A DNA stretch of 9,759 nucleotides from Pseudomonadota bacterium. Lineage in GTDB: Bacteria; Myxococcota; UBA9042; PHBI01. The position numbers and the translations under genes were made by a program. Below, one piece after another: positions 1 to 8,812 of this stretch (positions within the stretch are counted from its first letter, which is position 1; every line of letters begins with the position of its first letter). The notes under the pieces are model-generated. The model did not search any database and was not told the DNA's origin. It was given only the letters and a program-made list of their open reading frames with translations. The stretch is from the NCBI GenBank assembly GCA_005788935.1, contig SYAK01000197.1, positions 1 to 9,759 of the forward strand, written 5' to 3'.

Positions 1-3572
<3,572 letters not shown>

Positions 3573-3606
3573 GTGCCGCCTCCCGGAGCGTGGTCTTGGG
3601 TTGCGG

Positions 3607-3635
3607 ACAATGGACTGTACGTCCAGTTCAGTCAA
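3607..3635 (-). promoter_or_regulatory. Candidate sigma-70-like promoter of the giant activase gene
   Basis: Reading the minus strand, TTGACT (3635-3630, five of six consensus bases) is followed after exactly 17 nt by CATTGT (3612-3607, three of six). This would start transcription near 3600, about 28 nt before the ATG. The stretch is visibly richer in A/T than the surrounding coding DNA. The -35 element is good and the -10 is weak, so this is a prediction from spacing and consensus only. Confidence 0.45.
3611..3625. promoter_or_regulatory. Inverted repeat within the activase promoter spacer (possible operator)
   Basis: TGGAC and GTCCA form a perfect 5-bp inverted repeat separated by TGTAC. 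The dyad lies in the -35/-10 spacer and touches the -10 of the proposed activase promoter, a position where a dimeric repressor could block polymerase. The arms are short, so coincidence is possible. No regulator gene is present in the window. Confidence 0.25.
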
Positions 3636-3698
3636 TCCTGCGGGTGTGAAATCCCGGTGACCGAGCAGGGGTGGTCGGCCGACTGGGGGCGGGCGGTT

Positions 3699-5057
3699 TC
3701 AGGGGGCGCGGGTCAGGACGAACAGGACCTCCTGGTGGCCGCTGTGCGGGAACATGTCGTAGCTGATGGCGTGGTCGAGGCGCCACGGTGGGGTGGGGTC
3801 GGCGTCACGGGGCGTGAGGAGGTCCTGCAGGTCGCGGAGGGCGGCGGCGAGGTCGCAGGCGAGGTAGAGCATCAGACGGGCTGGCTGGCGGCGAAGCCAC
3901 GGCATGAGCTCGCGGGCGCCGGTGCGGGGCGGGTCGAGCAGGATGACGTCGGGCGGGCGGCGCGGCGGCGGGGTCACGAGGCCGGTCGCGAGCAGGTCGC
4001 AGGCGCTCCAACGGCTGTCGGAGGCGGAGGACGCGCCTGACTCGGCGGCGCGCCCGGCTGCCTCGGTGAAGGCGACGCGCGCGTCCTCGTCGACCTCCCA
4101 GGCGTCGACGGTACAGCCCGCGGACCAGAGCGCGTGGGTCAGCGTCCCCGAGCCGGCGAAGAGCTCGGCCGCGTGCGGAGAAGCGACGTCCGAGACCGCG
4201 ACCTCGAGGGCGCGCGCGACGTCGGCGAGGATCTGCGCCGTGACCTCGGGGTTGGCCTGCGCGAAGGCGGCTGGCGCCATGGGCTGTCGGAAGGGGCCGA
4301 ACGGGACCATCACCCGCCCGGGGCCGAGCGGGAAGGGAGCGCCGCCTCTCGGCTCGGCCCACGCTGCGACGGCCTCGGTGGTGGGTCCCGGTGTGGCAGG
4401 CGCATCGAGGGGCGCGCCCGAGAGGACGGTGATTCGGCCGTCGAAGGCGCGTGGCAAGGCCGTCAGCAAGGCAGGCAGGGCGTCGGTGATCGCTGGGCGC
4501 ACGATGGCGCATCGCTCGGCGGCGACGAAGGCGTGGCTTGCGGCGCCCATGAAGCCGGCCCGCATCCGACCATCGGGGTCGGGACGAACGGTGAAGCGTG
4601 CGCGTTGCCGGTACGAAAATGCGCCAGGCGTGGGGCGCAGCGTGACCGGTACATCCGGGCGCCCAAGACGCTTGGTGATCTCGCCCCGCAGGATGGCCTC
4701 GCGCGATCTGGCCTGGGCCGCTGTCGAGCCGACCATCCACGGGCAGCCGCCGCAGGCCATCTGGACCGGGCAGGGCGGTGTCACGCGCTCGGGCGATGGC
4801 GTCAGGATTCGCAGGATCCTGACGCGTAGCCAGCGCGGCTTCACCTCGACCGCCTCGACCTCGAGCCGGTCGCCAGGCACCGCACCAGGGACGAACACCA
4901 CGCGCCCGGCCCAAGGCCCGTCCTCGGGGACGGCGACCCCGTCGCCGCCGTGGGCCCAGCGGAGAACGCTCACCTCGGCGCGGACGACCGCGGTGGCCTC
5001 GGGGCGTGGTCGGGGCGCTCGGCCCCCCGGGTGGCTGTGTCGACGCTGAGCCGCCAT
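3699..5057 (-). CDS. RlmD/TrmA-family Fe-S RNA (uracil-5-)-methyltransferase
   Basis: A 452-residue enzyme expected to transfer a methyl group from S-adenosylmethionine to C5 of a uridine in rRNA or tRNA. A TRAM-like RNA-binding region covers about residues 28-85. The [4Fe-4S] cysteines C96-x5-C102-x2-C105 and C183 follow the RlmD pattern. The catalytic domain has FAQAN at 265-269, the SAM loop ELFAGSGT at 298-305, LLDPPRTGA at 373-381 and DMFPHSGHQE ending in the presumed base E443. The nucleophile is probably C401, but its motif reads YLACDL rather than the usual SCNP or SCDP. ATG 5057 is chosen because AGGAGG lies 9 nt upstream; the frame is open further upstream, but that extension is low-complexity and overlaps the preceding gene. 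It lies 88 bp after that gene, with a dyad between. RlmD is the closest match by the C-terminal motif, but RlmC- or TrmA-like specificity cannot be excluded. Confidence 0.92.
   Translation of the reverse strand: MAAQRRHSHPGGRAPRPRPEATAVVRAEVSVLRWAHGGDGVAVPEDGPWAGRVVFVPGAVPGDRLEVEAVEVKPRWLRVRILRILTPSPERVTPPCPVQMACGGCPWMVGSTAAQARSREAILRGEITKRLGRPDVPVTLRPTPGAFSYRQRARFTVRPDPDGRMRAGFMGAASHAFVAAERCAIVRPAITDALPALLTALPRAFDGRITVLSGAPLDAPATPGPTTEAVAAWAEPRGGAPFPLGPGRVMVPFGPFRQPMAPAAFAQANPEVTAQILADVARALEVAVSDVASPHAAELFAGSGTLTHALWSAGCTVDAWEVDEDARVAFTEAAGRAAESGASSASDSRWSACDLLATGLVTPPPRRPPDVILLDPPRTGARELMPWLRRQPARLMLYLACDLAAALRDLQDLLTPRDADPTPPWRLDHAISYDMFPHSGHQEVLFVLTRAP
4799..4825. repeat. Perfect 10-bp inverted repeat inside the RNA methyltransferase gene
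   Basis: GCGTCAGGAT (4799-4808) and ATCCTGACGC (4816-4825) are exact reverse complements separated by 7 nt. It lies at the end of the TRAM-like region, encoding RILRIL at about residues 79-84. Part of the symmetry comes from the repeated Ile-Leu codons around a GGATCC palindrome. In RNA it would fold as a stable hairpin. There is no T tract, so it does not look like an intrinsic terminator. Confidence 0.6.
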
Positions 5058-5066
5058 CTGTGCGAT

Positions 5067-5072
5067 CCTCCT
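5067..5072 (-). promoter_or_regulatory. Strong Shine-Dalgarno sequence setting the RNA methyltransferase start
   Basis: AGGAGG lies 9 nt before ATG 5057 on the minus strand. It decides the start in a frame that stays open for at least 60 more codons upstream into the previous gene. Confidence 0.75.
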
Positions 5073-5074
5073 GC

Positions 5075-5087
5075 GAACCCCGGGTTC
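5075..5087. repeat. 13-bp dyad beside the ribosome binding site
   Basis: GAACCC and GGGTTC (6-bp perfect arms) flank a single central base, 2 nt upstream of the AGGAGG of the RNA methyltransferase gene. It could be an operator half-site pair or a small leader hairpin. In DNA this GC-rich a 6-bp dyad can also occur by chance. Confidence 0.35.
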
Positions 5088-5130
5088 CGAGGCCGCCTGT
5101 CCTCTGCCGCGCGGCGACCCTGTCGCGCGC

Positions 5131-5153
5131 AAACCTGACACTGTGTCAGGTTT
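5131..5153. terminator. Perfect 23-bp dyad over a stop codon: putative terminator or operator
   Basis: AAACCTGACAC and its exact complement GTGTCAGGTTT flank one central base, giving 11-bp perfect arms. As RNA on either strand it folds into a 10-bp stem with a 3-nt loop, with AAA on one side and UUU on the other. The TGA of the upstream membrane-protein gene (5148-5146) lies inside it. Position at the end of a compact operon favours a Rho-independent terminator, but the U run is only three bases before GC-rich sequence. A fully symmetric DNA dyad would equally suit a dimeric repressor, such as a TetR-family protein, acting on the downstream methyltransferase gene. Confidence 0.55.
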
Positions 5154-6099
5154 CGTCGTGGGCCGGTTCGGTGAAGTGGCCGGGCAACGCGAGGAGGGCC
5201 GCGACGGACGCGTCGGAGCGGGCGGTGGTGCCCGCACCGATGACGAGGGTTCCGTCGTCGCCGATGAGCTCGAGCATGGCCCCGCGCGCGCCGAGCAGCT
5301 GCAGACGGAAGGTCGGGCGAGGTCCGAGCACGCTGCGCTCGCTCAGGACGCGTCGGCCCAGCATGAAGGCGTGGCGCCAGCGCTGGCCGTCGAAGGACAA
5401 GACCTCGCGCCCCAGACGCTTGGCGAGGACGACCGCGAGCAGCGCGAGGCCGGCGAGCGCCAACAACGGTCCGAGCATGAAGCCAGAGACCGGCTCGCCG
5501 CCCGAGAAGCCGCGCGTCAGCGCGACCGAGCCCGTCAGCGTGAGGGCGAACCCGAAGGCGCCGACGACGGGCTGCAGCGGGGCTCCGATGCGCACCGCGA
5601 AGGTCGCCTCTCCCGGCCGCCAGAGCGGGTCCTCGCGGGTCCCGGTGAGGTCGAGCCGTTCTCGCAGGGCGCCTGTGAGACCCTCGACGAAGTCGCGGGA
5701 GCCGCTCTCGAGGAGGACGACGTCGACGCCACCCACGAGCGACAGGACGCCGCGCCAGCCGCTGATTTCGTGCGCGTCGGGCGCGATGATGGCCTGGGCC
5801 CGGGCCTCCGCGAGGCTCGTGAGTGGCAGCCAGGCGACATCGCGCGGCGAGGTCAGGCACAGCCCGAGCGCGGACCGGGTGCCGTCGAGGAAGAGTCCAT
5901 GGCGCGCCGCGAGCAGGCTGCGCGCCGCGAGCAGGAAGGCCATCACCCAGGCGGACCCCAGCACGAGCGCGCCCGGTCCCTCGGCGTCTTGCAGGAGCAC
6001 GACCGTGATGGCGACGGCGGCGAGCGCGCCGACGAGCGCAGCGCCGCCCGCTGCGAGCGAGCGGGTGGGCGGAATGAGGACTTCGGGGGCGTCTGTCAT
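5146..6099 (-). CDS. Hypothetical four-helix membrane protein
   Basis: I do not recognise this 317-residue protein. Hydrophobic segments at about 15-36, 42-64, 177-196 and 206-228 suggest four membrane helices arranged as two hairpins. Each hairpin is followed by a soluble stretch: 68-165, starting GLFLDGTRSALGL, and 231-317, starting EVLSFDGQRWRHA. The alternating polar and hydrophobic pattern of both suggests beta strands, so the protein may be a two-fold repeat of a helix pair plus a small beta domain; this is inference. The ATG overlaps the stop codon of the preceding gene as ATGA, and GGAG lies 6 nt upstream, so the two are very probably translationally coupled. A 23-bp dyad covers its own stop. 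No catalytic motif is evident. Confidence 0.8.
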   Translation of the reverse strand: MTDAPEVLIPPTRSLAAGGAALVGALAAVAITVVLLQDAEGPGALVLGSAWVMAFLLAARSLLAARHGLFLDGTRSALGLCLTSPRDVAWLPLTSLAEARAQAIIAPDAHEISGWRGVLSLVGGVDVVLLESGSRDFVEGLTGALRERLDLTGTREDPLWRPGEATFAVRIGAPLQPVVGAFGFALTLTGSVALTRGFSGGEPVSGFMLGPLLALAGLALLAVVLAKRLGREVLSFDGQRWRHAFMLGRRVLSERSVLGPRPTFRLQLLGARGAMLELIGDDGTLVIGAGTTARSDASVAALLALPGHFTEPAHDET

Positions 6100-7004
6100 G
6101 CAAGGCTCCGCAGCGCCGCGTCCCGCAGCTCGTGGAGCGAGGCGGGCGCATCGGTGGCGAATGCGGCCTCGAGACGGGCCCGGGCTGGCCCGAGCACGAC
6201 AGGGGCCACGCAGGTCTCAAACGGCGGCGGGACAGGGGACAGCGGGAGCGGACGCCACGGGGCCCCACCGTCCGCCGACGCGAGGACCACGTAGAACGTG
6301 GTGCGCCCGTCCTCGGCGAGGCCGTCGACGAGGCCGTCACAGTCCGCGGGCAAGCGGAGGGCGTCGGTGGGCGGGGTCTCACGCCAGGCCGCGACGTCGG
6401 ACCCCGGGATGAAGGTCTGGCGCCGGACGAGGAGCCGCGCTGCGTCCCTTGTCCGCGGGAAGGCGAGGCGGGCGAGGGTCCAGGATGCGGTCACTCCGAA
6501 GCCGCCCGGGGTCGCCTCGGTCGGCGGCCTCGGGCCTGACGCGAGGAGGCGGGCGGCGAGGGCCGCGACGTCCGGGGCGGTCGCGGCGGGCGTGGTCACG
6601 AAGGGACCGAGGGGGAGTGAATCGGTCATTCTGATGCCGATACCCGGGAATTCAGAGCGTGCGACGCCGCGACTGTTCGGGGTGGTCGGTGTCGATTCCG
6701 GGCTGGGGGACGCCTCCGCCACCGCTGTCAGCGGGACGGTGACTGGCGCATCATCCCGGTCGCGCCCCACGAGCGCCAGGCCGAGCGGGCGCGCCACGGG
6801 TGCATGCACGACGCACCCGCCCGCGGCTGACGCCACGGGTAGACGGATCAGGTGGCGCAGCAGGCGCTCGGGGTGAAGGTCGTCGGGAGTCAGGTCGGCC
6901 GGATCGCCCAGCAGCAGCCACATCCGCGCCTCCGACAGCGGCGAGGCGGGCGGCTCCCAGCGAACGTCGAGCGCCCCGGTTCGCGTGGCGGCGGGGGTGA
7001 ACAT
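6096..7004 (-). CDS. Hypothetical soluble protein in a CPBP-protease operon
   Basis: I do not recognise this 302-residue protein. It has no signal peptide and no membrane segment, so it is probably cytoplasmic. The sequence is rich in Ala, Pro and Arg. A low-complexity Ser/Thr/Pro stretch at about 96-112 (EASPSPESTPTTPNS) may link an N-terminal part to a C-terminal part that includes GGFGVTASWTLARLAF near 167-182 and TTFYVVLASADG near 235-246. The ATG lies 3 nt after the stop of the protease gene with no convincing Shine-Dalgarno sequence, so re-initiation by ribosomes finishing the upstream gene is likely. Its stop overlaps the next start. The coupling argues for a joint role with the flanking membrane proteins. 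The frame and overlaps are clear; the function is not. Confidence 0.78.
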   Translation of the reverse strand: MFTPAATRTGALDVRWEPPASPLSEARMWLLLGDPADLTPDDLHPERLLRHLIRLPVASAAGGCVVHAPVARPLGLALVGRDRDDAPVTVPLTAVAEASPSPESTPTTPNSRGVARSEFPGIGIRMTDSLPLGPFVTTPAATAPDVAALAARLLASGPRPPTEATPGGFGVTASWTLARLAFPRTRDAARLLVRRQTFIPGSDVAAWRETPPTDALRLPADCDGLVDGLAEDGRTTFYVVLASADGGAPWRPLPLSPVPPPFETCVAPVVLGPARARLEAAFATDAPASLHELRDAALRSLA

Positions 7005-7007
7005 CGA

Positions 7008-8483
7008 TCAGGCCGCCCCGTGGAACGTCAGATGGACCGAGGCGATGGTGATGGCGTTCCAGGCGGCGTGCGCGATGACTGGCACCCAGAGCGAGCCCGA
7101 CCATTCGTAGAGCAGGGCGAGCGCGACGCCAAGGCCTGCGAGGGGGAGGAAGTAGCCGAGGTTCATGTGCACGAGCCCGAAGACGGCCCCCGACAGGAGC
7201 AGGGCGGCGGGGCGGCTCAGGGTGTCGCGCAGGTTGCGATAGAGAAAGCCCCGGAAGAGCGCCTCTTCGGCGAGTGGAGCCACGAGGACCGCGCCGACTG
7301 CGAGCGCTGCTGTCGCGAGCGGGTCCGGGTTCTCGACGAGCATCTGGACGCTTTGTTGGAACTGTTGCGGGACGCCGAGTAAGAGCGCCGAGACGAGGCC
7401 TCCGAGCTGGAGGCAGACGACCCCGAAACCGACCGCGGGCACGGCCCACAGCAGCACCGTCCGCACCCCGGGGTAGAGCGGCCGTAGCCGCAGTCCGAGC
7501 GCCTCGGCGAGGGAGGGGCGGGGACCCTCGGCCGGGAGGCCCCAGCGGGCCAGCACCAGCGCGACGATGAGGGCGTTGACGAGGCTTACGCCGGCCTGCA
7601 CCAGGGCGAGTCCGGTCCCTGCGAGTCCAGTCCCTGCGAGGAGCGTCGAGACCACGAGCTGGAAGGCCGACGATAACACGACCCAGGCGAGCAGCACGCG
7701 ACGGGAGTGCAGCGCGACGAAGGGCGATGAAGCCGGACCGAGGCCAGCGAGCGCCGAGGGCATCGGGGGCTGTGGAAGTCCCTGGCGACGACGCCGCAGC
7801 AGCGGCACGAGGACGGCGGTGGCGATACCGAGGATCATGAGCCCGAACTGGAGCCCGAGCATGCCCATCTGGCCATCGACGAAGCGTTCGGCCGTGGCCT
7901 TGGCGGTCGAGGTCGCGGCCTCGGCGGCCGCTGTCTGTCCAGCGTTCGCGAGGTGGCGCGCCTCGAGCGCCTGCGGCAGCCAGGGCGTGGGCTCGAGGGA
8001 CCGCACCCAGGTCATGAGCGTCTCGAGCGAGGTCGCGGCCTTGCCTCCGCCGAGACGAAGCAGCTCGTCGAGCACTGGGCCGTGGGCGTCGAGGGTGGTG
8101 GGGTTGCGCGCGAGGTCGGCGATGACGTCGCGGCGGTCCTGACCGAGGGCCACGGCGACCGCGACCCACAGGACCTGCAGCGGCGCCGAGGGCGATGTCG
8201 CCCGCTTCAGCTCGACGAGCGCCTTGTCGAGGATCGCGACCGGGTCGGTGGCGCGGCCGTCGGGGTCGATGGCGGCTCGCACCTCGGGCGGGATGGCGGC
8301 GCTGGCCTCGACCATCAGCCCGAGCTCTTCAACGGCGCGGACCTCGAGGCGCGACGGGCGCGCGGCCGGGCTGGCGGCGTCAGGTGCTGGGGCAGGTCGC
8401 GGAGCGACGAGCTGGATCATGAGCAGCAGCAGGAGGCCGAGCAGCAGCGCGGCGTCGACGCGGTCGATGCGTGGTTCGTTCAG
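7008..8483 (-). CDS. CPBP-family intramembrane metalloprotease with a long N-terminal domain
   Basis: With a start at 8483 the protein has 491 residues. The C-terminal third carries the CPBP (Abi/Rce1-like) glutamate protease signature: EEALFRG at 406-412, FGLVHMN with H439, and HAAWN with H472 and N476, all within membrane helices. One N-terminal helix (about 11-28) is followed by roughly 175 soluble, mostly helical residues and then several membrane helices from about 207. The soluble insert is unusual, since many CPBP proteins are little more than the membrane domain; it may recognise a substrate or partner. There is no suitable ATG. I choose CTG 8483 because GAGG lies 6 nt upstream and the N-terminus then reads as a short polar leader before a membrane helix. 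Alternatives are CTG 8495, overlapping the previous stop, or TTG 8579, which would overlap the lipoprotein gene by 88 bp. The substrate is unknown. Confidence 0.88.
   Translation of the reverse strand: MNEPRIDRVDAALLLGLLLLLMIQLVAPRPAPAPDAASPAARPSRLEVRAVEELGLMVEASAAIPPEVRAAIDPDGRATDPVAILDKALVELKRATSPSAPLQVLWVAVAVALGQDRRDVIADLARNPTTLDAHGPVLDELLRLGGGKAATSLETLMTWVRSLEPTPWLPQALEARHLANAGQTAAAEAATSTAKATAERFVDGQMGMLGLQFGLMILGIATAVLVPLLRRRRQGLPQPPMPSALAGLGPASSPFVALHSRRVLLAWVVLSSAFQLVVSTLLAGTGLAGTGLALVQAGVSLVNALIVALVLARWGLPAEGPRPSLAEALGLRLRPLYPGVRTVLLWAVPAVGFGVVCLQLGGLVSALLLGVPQQFQQSVQMLVENPDPLATAALAVGAVLVAPLAEEALFRGFLYRNLRDTLSRPAALLLSGAVFGLVHMNLGYFLPLAGLGVALALLYEWSGSLWVPVIAHAAWNAITIASVHLTFHGAA
7606..7635. 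repeat. 15-bp tandem duplication in the CPBP gene
   Basis: Two copies of a 15-bp unit (GCGAGTCCGGTCCCT and GCGAGTCCAGTCCCT) stand head to tail with one mismatch. They encode AGTGL twice in a row inside a predicted membrane helix. The repeat keeps frame and lengthens the helix by five residues. Confidence 0.8.
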
Positions 8484-8491
8484 GGGCGGCC

Positions 8492-8722
8492 TCAGCGTCC
8501 TTGGAGGTGGTCGAGCGCGCTCTTGCAGCCCTTCGGGGTGTAGAGTGCGGCGCGCGCCTCGTCGTCGAACAGCTCGCAATGCTTGGGGTTCTGCTTGCGA
8601 TAGCGTTCGTCGTCACACACATGGGCCTTCAGCTTCTCGCAGCTCTTGTCGCAGGCCGCGAGCAGCTGCATCGCGAGCAGGGCGGGGACGAGGAGGAGCG
8701 ATGTGCGAGCGGTGTTGAGCAT
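8492..8722 (-). CDS. Small cysteine-rich lipoprotein
   Basis: A 76-residue secreted protein. Residues 1-23 form a signal peptide with an arginine at position 6 and a Leu/Ala-rich core, ending in the lipobox LAAC with C24 as the lipidated cysteine. D25 at position +2 would favour retention at the inner membrane under the E. coli rule, which may not apply to this organism. The mature part is highly charged, with four further cysteines (C28, C36, C49, C66) that could form two disulfides outside the cytoplasm. GGA lies 7 nt before the ATG. The TGA is 9 bp upstream of the probable CPBP start, so the two genes are likely co-transcribed. The family is not recognised. Lipidation and location are well supported by the sequence; the role is unknown. 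Confidence 0.85.
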   Translation of the reverse strand: MLNTARTSLLLVPALLAMQLLAACDKSCEKLKAHVCDDERYRKQNPKHCELFDDEARAALYTPKGCKSALDHLQGR

Positions 8723-8736
8723 GTGGACGTCCGTCA

Positions 8737-8782
8737 GGTCGCGGGTCGTCGGAAGCCTAGCACAGGGTGTGGGCGAGCGGAA
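8737..8782 (-). promoter_or_regulatory. Candidate promoter of the lipoprotein-CPBP operon
   Basis: Within the 90-bp gap after glpD, the minus strand carries TGC-TAGGCT, an extended -10 (hexamer 8759-8754), with TTCCGC 17 nt upstream as a poor -35. Transcription would begin near 8747, about 25 nt before the lipoprotein ATG. The hexamer matches the consensus at three of six bases plus the TG extension. The prediction is tentative. Confidence 0.35.
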
Positions 8783-8812
8783 CCCGGATGGTCCCGCGTG
8801 GCCTTGCGCGGC

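Noticed and set aside
3674..3683. 10-bp palindrome GTCGGCCGAC between the RNA methyltransferase and activase genes.
   Set aside because: No loop for an RNA hairpin and no T tract; short GC-only palindromes are common at this base composition.
3904..5049. Open frames of over 200 codons antisense to the RNA methyltransferase gene.
   Set aside because: Ser/Arg/Gly/Ala-rich shadow translations with no motifs. The minus-strand reading has a full set of catalytic and Fe-S motifs.
5058..5237. An upstream start for the RNA methyltransferase that would add 60 residues.
   Set aside because: The extension is Pro/Arg/Ser low-complexity sequence overlapping the membrane-protein gene, while ATG 5057 has a strong AGGAGG.
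5143..8543. Long plus-strand frames opposite the envelope block, and alternative minus-strand frames rich in Arg and Pro.
   Set aside because: They conflict with minus-strand frames that show membrane helices, a lipobox, protease motifs and clean start-stop coupling.
8794..8811. CCGCG...CGCGG 5-bp inverted repeat just after the glpD stop, considered as a terminator.
   Set aside because: Short stem, 8-nt loop and no T tract; expected by chance in sequence this rich in CG dinucleotides.
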